Positions 1 through 4,148 of a stretch of DNA of 8,035 nucleotides are shown here, piece after piece (the first letter of the stretch is position 1; every line of letters begins with the position of its first letter). Made by a program: the position numbers and the translations under genes. Below the pieces are notes generated by a model. That model was not told where the DNA came from and did not search any database. It saw only the letters and a list, made by a program, of their open reading frames with translations. The DNA is from Gemmobacter sp. GTDB taxonomy: Bacteria > Pseudomonadota > Alphaproteobacteria > Rhodobacterales > Rhodobacteraceae. Location of the stretch: the NCBI GenBank assembly GCA_003509785.1, contig DOMY01000091.1:23437-31471 (forward strand). Reading direction: 5' to 3'.

Positions 1-1142
1 ATCGCCATCACGGCGCCATAGGCCCCGGCGGACCGGAACGCCACCAGATCACCCTCCGCCAGCAGCGGCAGGTCGCGCGCCTTGGCAAAGGTATCGCCGG
101 TTTCGCAAACCGGGCCCACCACATCAAAGGGCTGCGTCGGGGCGCCGGGGGCGGGTTCGGCCACGGCGATGATGTCGTGATGGGCATCATACATCGAAGG
201 CCGCACCAGATCATTCATCGCGGCATCAAGGATCAGGAAATCGCGGCCCTCGCCGTTCTTCACATAGATCACCTGGCTGACCAGAACCCCGGAATTGCCG
301 GAAATCAGGCGGCCCGGCTCGATCTCGATCTCGCAGCCCAGATCGCCCAGCGTGCGCTTGATCAGCGCGCCATATTCGGCAGGCAGCGGCGGCGCCTCGT
401 TCGACCGGGTATAGGGGATGCCAAGGCCGCCCCCCAGATCCAGACGGCGGATGTCATGCCCATCGGCGCGCAGCACCGCGGTCAGATCGCGCACCTTCTT
501 GTAGGCCTGCTCGAAAGGTTCCAGCTCGGTCAGCTGGCTGCCGATATGCACGTCGATCCCCACCACCTCGATTCCGGGCAGGCGGGCGGCTTCGGCGTAA
601 ACCTCGCGGGCGCGCGAAATCGGGATGCCGAACTTGTTCTCGCTTTTGCCGGTTGCAATCTTGGCATGGGTTTTTGCGTCCACATCCGGGTTCACCCGCA
701 CCGTGATCGGCGCCTTCACCCCCAGCGATACCGCCACTTCGGACAGCGCGCGCAGTTCGGGTTCGGATTCCACGTTGAACTGCCGGATGCCGCCCTGCAG
801 CGCGATGCGCATTTCCTCGCGCGTCTTGCCGACGCCGGAAAACACGATCCGCTCTCCCGGAACGCCGGCGGCGCGGGCGCGCATATATTCACCGGCGGAT
901 ACCACATCCATACCGGCGCCCAGATCGCCAAGCAGCCTCAGCACCGCCACATTGGACAGCGATTTGATGGCGAAACAGACCAGATTTTCCATCGGGTCCA
1001 GCGCATCCTTGAACAGCCGGTAATGGCGCGACAGCGTCGCCGCCGAATAGCAGTAAAAGGGCGTGCCCACCGTCGCCGCGATCTCGCTCAGGGGAACATC
1101 CTCGGCATGAAGGCTGCCGTTCCGATACAGAAAATGATCCAT
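1..1142 (-). CDS. lysA: Diaminopimelate decarboxylase LysA, 3' end cut by window edge
   Basis: PLP enzyme that decarboxylates meso-diaminopimelate to L-lysine in the cytoplasm, the last step of lysine synthesis. The frame is open from the start codon to the window edge (380 codons visible); the family is usually about 420 residues, so roughly 40 C-terminal residues are missing. Visible motifs: PLP-lysine segment CFAIKSLSN (K60), VNPDVDAKTHAKIATG, HIGSQ, the glycine loop LGGGLGIPY, EIEPGR, the substrate and dimer motif CETGDTFA, and SAGAYGAVMA at the edge. Two ATG codons are adjacent (1145 and 1142). I chose the second because AAGGGG lies six bases before it, against three for the first, and the product then begins MDHFLYRNG as in rhodobacterial LysA. 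The PLP segment has S-L where AVKAN-type enzymes have A-N, which I believe is normal for this lineage. It is the last visible gene of the argH operon, after a 63-base gap. Confidence 0.96.
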   Translation of the reverse strand, partial: MDHFLYRNGSLHAEDVPLSEIAATVGTPFYCYSAATLSRHYRLFKDALDPMENLVCFAIKSLSNVAVLRLLGDLGAGMDVVSAGEYMRARAAGVPGERIVFSGVGKTREEMRIALQGGIRQFNVESEPELRALSEVAVSLGVKAPITVRVNPDVDAKTHAKIATGKSENKFGIPISRAREVYAEAARLPGIEVVGIDVHIGSQLTELEPFEQAYKKVRDLTAVLRADGHDIRRLDLGGGLGIPYTRSNEAPPLPAEYGALIKRTLGDLGCEIEIEPGRLISGNSGVLVSQVIYVKNGEGRDFLILDAAMNDLVRPSMYDAHHDIIAVAEPAPGAPTQPFDVVGPVCETGDTFAKARDLPLLAEGDLVAFRSAGAYGAVMA

Positions 1143-1170
1143 CATCCGCCCCTTCGCGCTGTCCGGCCCG

Positions 1171-1198
1171 CGTATAGCAGAACCCGCAGCCCGCGCAA
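1171..1198 (-). promoter_or_regulatory. Possible sigma-70 promoter upstream of lysA
   Basis: In the 63-base gap between the DUF2834-type gene and lysA, the minus strand carries TTGCGC (1198-1193) and TATACG (1176-1171) separated by 16 bases. The implied start would lie about 20 bases before the lysA ATG. The match is moderate and from inspection only. It would let lysA be expressed apart from argH. Confidence 0.3.
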
Positions 1199-1205
1199 CG
1201 CCGCG

Positions 1206-1523
1206 TCAGGTCACCGGCCGGGTGCGCAGGAACAGATACAGCGGCAGACCGCAGCTGACGCCGATGCAGAAGGTGGCCGGGATGGCGATCAGCGCCAGCC
1301 AGTTGCGCCGCACGGTGGTTTCCGCAAGGATCCACAGCGTCAGGGTCAGCGCGGCAATCGTCAGATCCCAGGTCAACCCGGTGGTCGAGGCATTGACATA
1401 CCAGGCGTCGATCAGCCCCGAAAGCCCGCTGCCGGTTTCGCGCATATAGGTCACGAACCAGAACATTGGGTGGACGGCCCCCCATACGGCCAGCCCGACG
1501 TAAGCCATACGCAAACCAGACAT
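1206..1523 (-). CDS. Small three-helix membrane protein, DUF2834-like
   Basis: A 105-residue inner-membrane protein of unknown function. It has three hydrophobic segments, at about residues 6-25 (AYVGLAVWGAVHPMFWFV), 48-70 (TWDLTIAALTLTLWILAE) and 76-99 (WLALIAIPATFCIGVSCGLP), and ends with a short basic tail (LRTRPVT). The tryptophan and acid pattern (WD in helix 2, AE before an R-R-N-W link, then IGVSCGLPL) is what I recall for DUF2834 proteins; the family call was not checked by search. The ATG at 1523 was chosen over an upstream in-frame start because it shares a base with the stop of the preceding lipoprotein gene (TGATG), suggesting translational coupling. A G-rich stretch (GGGGGT) lies about ten bases before it. 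It sits between a lipoprotein gene and lysA on the same strand, and nothing in its sequence suggests an enzyme. Confidence 0.82.
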   Translation of the reverse strand: MSGLRMAYVGLAVWGAVHPMFWFVTYMRETGSGLSGLIDAWYVNASTTGLTWDLTIAALTLTLWILAETTVRRNWLALIAIPATFCIGVSCGLPLYLFLRTRPVT

Positions 1524-1741
1524 CAGAATCCGACCCCCAAACGCACCGGCCCCACATTCGTGCCCATATGCCCGCCATAGGGGCTGACGCCAACCCGCAC
1601 CCCGCCAAGCCCGGTGCTGACGCGCGGCACCACCTGCACGCCGGCTGGCGTGATCGTGGTGGCGAGGGTGGCGCGCGGGTGATGTGGCTGCGCGCACGCG
1701 GCCAGCGCAAGCAGGGCAAGGCTGGCCAGCACCTGTTTCAT
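1523..1741 (-). CDS. Small glycine/valine-rich lipoprotein
   Basis: A 72-residue protein starting MKQVLASLALLALAAC. A short basic n-region, a hydrophobic core and the lipobox L13-A14-A15-C16 mark it for lipidation at Cys16, leaving about 57 mature residues. The mature part has no acidic membrane-retention signal right after the cysteine, so outer-membrane sorting is possible. It is rich in Gly and Val with alternating patterns (GLGGVRVGV, NVGPVRLGVGF) that could form short beta strands. No known domain is recognised. Its ATG overlaps the stop of the preceding 51-residue lipoprotein gene (ATGA), and its own stop overlaps the next ATG by one base. Tight packing between argH and lysA supports a real, translated gene of unknown function. 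Confidence 0.82.
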   Translation of the reverse strand: MKQVLASLALLALAACAQPHHPRATLATTITPAGVQVVPRVSTGLGGVRVGVSPYGGHMGTNVGPVRLGVGF

Positions 1742-1893
1742 TCCGAATAACCCACGCCCATCTTGACCCCGCCCGAAAGCGTCAGGCCCGGTGCGGCGGT
1801 CGTGGGGGCGGTGGGTTCACCATCCGCGCCACAGGCGGCAAGCAGGCCCAGAAGGCAAAGGGCAAGCATCGGTCGGGCAAGGTTCGGGCGCAT
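1738..1893 (-). CDS. Very small lipoprotein (51 residues), next to argH
   Basis: A short gene that a 60-residue length cutoff would miss. The product begins MRPNLARPMLALCLLGLLAAC: basic n-region, hydrophobic core and lipobox L18-A19-A20-C21. The mature peptide is only about 31 residues (GADGEP, a Thr/Pro/Ala-rich spacer, then LSGGVKMGVGYSE). A good ribosome site, AGGAGA, lies five bases before the ATG. It begins 30 bases after the argH stop, and its stop overlaps the ATG of the next lipoprotein gene as ATGA. Small lipoproteins after argH are a pattern I recall from Rhodobacteraceae genomes. Function is unknown. The final G-V-x-M-G-V-G segment resembles the Gly/Val repeats of its neighbour, so the two could be distant paralogues. 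Confidence 0.8.
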   Translation of the reverse strand: MRPNLARPMLALCLLGLLAACGADGEPTAPTTAAPGLTLSGGVKMGVGYSE

Positions 1894-1923
1894 CGGCGTC
1901 TCCTGTTATGGGCCGAAGATGGC

Positions 1924-3342
1924 TCAGGCCAGCACGGCTTTCCAGCGCGCAATCTGTACCCGAACCTGATCCGGCGAGGTTCCGCCGTAGGACTTGCGCG
2001 AGTTCACCGAATTATCCACCCCCAAAACATCGAAGATATCGGCACGGATGCCCGCATAAACCGATTGCATATCTTCCAGCGACAGTTCCGGCAGATCGCA
2101 GCCGCGCTTTTCGGCCATGCCGACCAGCGTGCCGGTCACATGATGCGCCTCGCGGAAGGGCAGGCCCAGTTCGCGCACCAGCCAGTCGGCCAGATCGGTG
2201 GCGGTGGAAAAGCCCGAAGCCGCCGCCGCGCGCAGATTGCCGGTCACCGCCTGCATGTCGCTGACCATGCCGGTCATCGCGGCCAGACCCAGCATCAGCG
2301 TATCGGCGGCGTCGAAGACCTGTTCCTTGTCTTCCTGCATGTCCTTGGAATAGGTCAGCGGCAGGCCCTTCATCACGGTGAACAGCGCGACGGTCGCCCC
2401 CAGGATGCGGCCCATCTTGGCGCGCAGCAGTTCGGCCGCATCGGGGTTTTTCTTCTGCGGCATGATCGAACTGCCGGTGGTCCATTTGTCCGACAGCCGC
2501 ACGAAGCGGAACTGGGCCGATGACCAGATCACCAGCTCTTCGGCGAAGCGCGACAGGTGCATGGCGCAGATGGCCGAGGCCGACAGGAACTCCAGCGCGA
2601 AATCGCGGTCGGATACCGAATCAAGGCTGTTGGCGGTGGGCCGGTCGAACCCCAGGGCGGCGGCGGTGGCGTGCCGGTCGATCGGGAAAGAGGTGCCGGC
2701 CAGTGCCGCCGCACCCAGCGGACATTCGTTCATCCGGCGGCGCGCGTCTTCGAACCGCGAACGGTCGCGCGCCAGCATTTCCACATAGGCCATCATGTGA
2801 TGGCCCCAGGTCACCGGCTGCGCCGTCTGCAGATGGGTGAAGCCGGGCATCACCCAATCTGCCCCGGCTTCGGCCTGCGCGACGAAGGCCTGCATCAGCG
2901 CCGTCAGCCCGGCAATCGCCGCATCGCATTGCGCCCGCACCCAGAGCCGGAAATCCACCGCCACCTGATCGTTGCGCGAACGCCCGGTGTGCAGCCGCTT
3001 GCCTGCCTCGCCGATGATCTCGGTCAGGCGGCTTTCCACGGCCATGTGGATGTCTTCCTGTTCTACCCGGAATTCGAAGTTTCCGGCCTCGATCTCTGAC
3101 AAGACCGTGAGCAGGCCTTCCCGGATCGCCTCGGCATCTTTACTGGTCAGGATGCCCTGCGCGGCCAACATCGCGGCATGGGCGCGCGAACCGGCAATAT
3201 CCTGCGCGTAAAGCCGCTGGTCGAACCCGATGGAGGCGTTGATCGCCTGCATGATGGCATCCGGCCCGCGCTCGAAGCGCCCGCCCCACATGGCATTTGC
3301 TGCTGCGGGGGCTGCGGTCTGGGTGGTGTCGTCTGCGCTCAT
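1924..3342 (-). CDS. argH: Argininosuccinate lyase ArgH
   Basis: Cytoplasmic homotetrameric enzyme of the fumarase/aspartase superfamily that splits argininosuccinate into arginine and fumarate, the last step of arginine synthesis. The protein has 472 residues, close to the family norm of about 460. Visible motifs: MWGGRFERGPD near the N terminus, HTGRSRNDQ (H118-Q126), the THLQTAQP block (T169-H170, catalytic-base region), the fumarate-lyase signature GSSIMPQKKN (G290-N299, flexible loop with the catalytic serine), and the C-terminal SRKSYGGTSPDQVR. The ATG at 3342 was chosen: the frame is open upstream to 3951 but that part is not ArgH-like, and AGAGG lies seven bases before this ATG. The enzyme core starts at Met18, so the first 17 residues are a low-complexity Ala/Thr extension. 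It is the first gene of a minus-strand set with two lipoproteins, a membrane protein and lysA, and it is divergent from tlpA. Confidence 0.97.
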   Translation of the reverse strand: MSADDTTQTAAPAAANAMWGGRFERGPDAIMQAINASIGFDQRLYAQDIAGSRAHAAMLAAQGILTSKDAEAIREGLLTVLSEIEAGNFEFRVEQEDIHMAVESRLTEIIGEAGKRLHTGRSRNDQVAVDFRLWVRAQCDAAIAGLTALMQAFVAQAEAGADWVMPGFTHLQTAQPVTWGHHMMAYVEMLARDRSRFEDARRRMNECPLGAAALAGTSFPIDRHATAAALGFDRPTANSLDSVSDRDFALEFLSASAICAMHLSRFAEELVIWSSAQFRFVRLSDKWTTGSSIMPQKKNPDAAELLRAKMGRILGATVALFTVMKGLPLTYSKDMQEDKEQVFDAADTLMLGLAAMTGMVSDMQAVTGNLRAAAASGFSTATDLADWLVRELGLPFREAHHVTGTLVGMAEKRGCDLPELSLEDMQSVYAGIRADIFDVLGVDNSVNSRKSYGGTSPDQVRVQIARWKAVLA

Positions 3343-3354
3343 GGGCCTGCCTCT

Positions 3355-3359
3355 GGAGG
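3355..3359 (+). promoter_or_regulatory. Strong Shine-Dalgarno site of tlpA
   Basis: GGAGGTGAT (3355-3363) directly before the ATG at 3364 is a nine-base match to the complement of the conserved 16S rRNA 3' end (AUCACCUCC). The core GGAGG is four bases from the start codon, rather close. The site decides the tlpA start against longer in-frame starts from 3178 that would overlap argH. It fills about half of the 21-base gap between the divergent start codons. Confidence 0.7.
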
Positions 3360-3363
3360 TGAT

Positions 3364-3918
3364 ATGCTGCCTGTCGTCCGTTCCGCCGTTCTTTATACGG
3401 CCTTGCTGTTTGGTGCAAATCCGGCTGCCGCCGATATTGCCGCCGCCGATGCGCTGCGCGCGGGCGACATGAAAAAGCTGGGTTTCACAGATCCGCAGCC
3501 GCTGCCCGAGATCGGGCTGATCGGCATGGATGATGCGCCGCGCGCGCTGTCCGAATTTCGCGGCAAATGGGTGGTGCTGAACTTCTGGGCGACCTGGTGC
3601 CCTTACTGCCGCAAGGAAAAACCGGTGATCGACGCGTTCTGGCAGGACTACCGCAACAAGGGATTCGAAGTCATCTCGATCAGCGTCGACGATCCGCCGG
3701 ACAAGATCGCCGCCTGGATGCGGGACAAGGACTACGCCTTCATGGCCGCGCCGAACAATGCCTCGGTAGTCGGCGCGTTCGGCAACGTATCGAGCGTGCC
3801 GACCTCGTTCATCGTCGACACCGAAGGCCGCATCCGCCACAAGATCGCCGGGCAGGTGCATTATCCTCGCCTGGAAAAACTCGTCGGCCCCCTGCTCCCC
3901 GAGGCCCAGAAGCCATGA
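3364..3918 (+). CDS. tlpA: TlpA-family thiol-disulfide oxidoreductase, apparently a two-lineage hybrid
   Basis: Exported thioredoxin-fold protein of 184 residues, expected to act as a periplasmic disulfide reductase, for example in cytochrome c or cytochrome oxidase maturation. An N-terminal signal sequence (core SAVLYTALLFGA) probably ends near A21-A22-A23 before D24. The AhpC/TSA-Redoxin-like fold follows: FRGKWVVLNFWATWC, redox motif C79-P-Y-C82, then SISVDDPPDKIAAWM, cis-proline P146 in SVPTSF, and RHKIAGQVH near the end. CPYC is glutaredoxin-like rather than the CxPC usual here. Residues 1 to about 65 (AVLYTALLFGAN, LRAGDMKKL) resemble rhodobacterial TlpA encoded opposite argH. Residues from about 79 on resemble betaproteobacterial TlpA encoded before slyX. 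The reading frame is unbroken across the change, so the gene is either a true recombinant or an assembly hybrid. Its stop overlaps the slyX start (ATGA). Confidence 0.85.
   Translation: MLPVVRSAVLYTALLFGANPAAADIAAADALRAGDMKKLGFTDPQPLPEIGLIGMDDAPRALSEFRGKWVVLNFWATWCPYCRKEKPVIDAFWQDYRNKGFEVISISVDDPPDKIAAWMRDKDYAFMAAPNNASVVGAFGNVSSVPTSFIVDTEGRIRHKIAGQVHYPRLEKLVGPLLPEAQKP
3392..3418 (-). promoter_or_regulatory. Possible argH promoter inside the tlpA signal-peptide codons
   Basis: On the minus strand, TTGCAC (3418-3413) and TATAAA (3397-3392) are separated by 15 bases. This implies a transcript start near 3385 and a leader of roughly 40 bases before the argH ATG. The intergenic gap is only 21 bases, so an argH promoter must lie within tlpA, and this is the best candidate seen. 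Spacing is a little short. Found by inspection only. Confidence 0.35.
3556..3612. other. Probable chimeric junction within tlpA
   Basis: Upstream, protein features and gene order (lysA, DUF2834-like, lipoproteins, argH, divergent tlpA 5' half) fit Rhodobacteraceae. Downstream they fit Betaproteobacteria (tlpA 3' half, slyX, c-di-GMP genes). The change lies within the codons for GKWVVLNFWATWC (from about 3559 to 3600), the most conserved run of the TlpA family, where two unrelated genomes may share a long identical string. No repeat, insertion sequence or attachment-site signature is visible at the join. The exact breakpoint cannot be fixed by eye. Confidence 0.7.
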
Positions 3919-4148
3919 CCGAACTACCCGACAGCCTTGCAGCCTGGGCACAAGGCCGCCTCACCGAACTCGAAACCAAGCTCGCCTTCGCCGAAGACCT
4001 GCTCGACACGCTCAATCAGACCGTGGCCCGCCAGCAGGGACAGATCGATTCGCTGCAACAGCAATTGCGGCTGCTGCACCAGCAGATGAAGGAGGCGGCG
4101 CCTGACGAGGCGCGCACCCCTCGCGACGACATCCCGCCCCACTACTGA
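3915..4148 (+). CDS. slyX: SlyX-family coiled-coil protein
   Basis: A 77-residue protein of the SlyX family, whose biochemical role is not established (named from an E. coli locus next to slyD). Family traits: the heptad-rich helix RLTELETKLAFAEDLLD, then LNQTVARQQGQIDSLQQQL, giving a coiled coil over about residues 15-58; a charged linker; and the C-terminal hallmark PPHY. There is no signal peptide, so it is cytoplasmic. The start overlaps the tlpA stop as ATGA, pointing to translational coupling; GAGG lies ten bases upstream. A tlpA-slyX pair is an arrangement I associate with Betaproteobacteria. Its last codons overlap the stop codon of the convergent GGDEF-EAL gene by seven bases, leaving no room for an intergenic terminator. 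Confidence 0.92.
   Translation: MTELPDSLAAWAQGRLTELETKLAFAEDLLDTLNQTVARQQGQIDSLQQQLRLLHQQMKEAAPDEARTPRDDIPPHY

Noticed and set aside
177..1580. Open plus-strand frame of 467 codons opposite lysA and the DUF2834-like gene
   Set aside because: It is the antisense shadow of GC-rich lysA: His/Arg/Gln-rich, no recognisable domain, while the minus strand encodes a clear LysA with all motifs.
3178..3363. N-terminal extension of TlpA from an upstream in-frame start
   Set aside because: It would overlap the start of argH, lacks signal-peptide character and ignores the strong ribosome site directly before the ATG at 3364.
3343..3951. N-terminal extension of ArgH by about 200 residues
   Set aside because: The extra translation is antisense to tlpA and unlike any ArgH; the normal-length enzyme starts at 3342.
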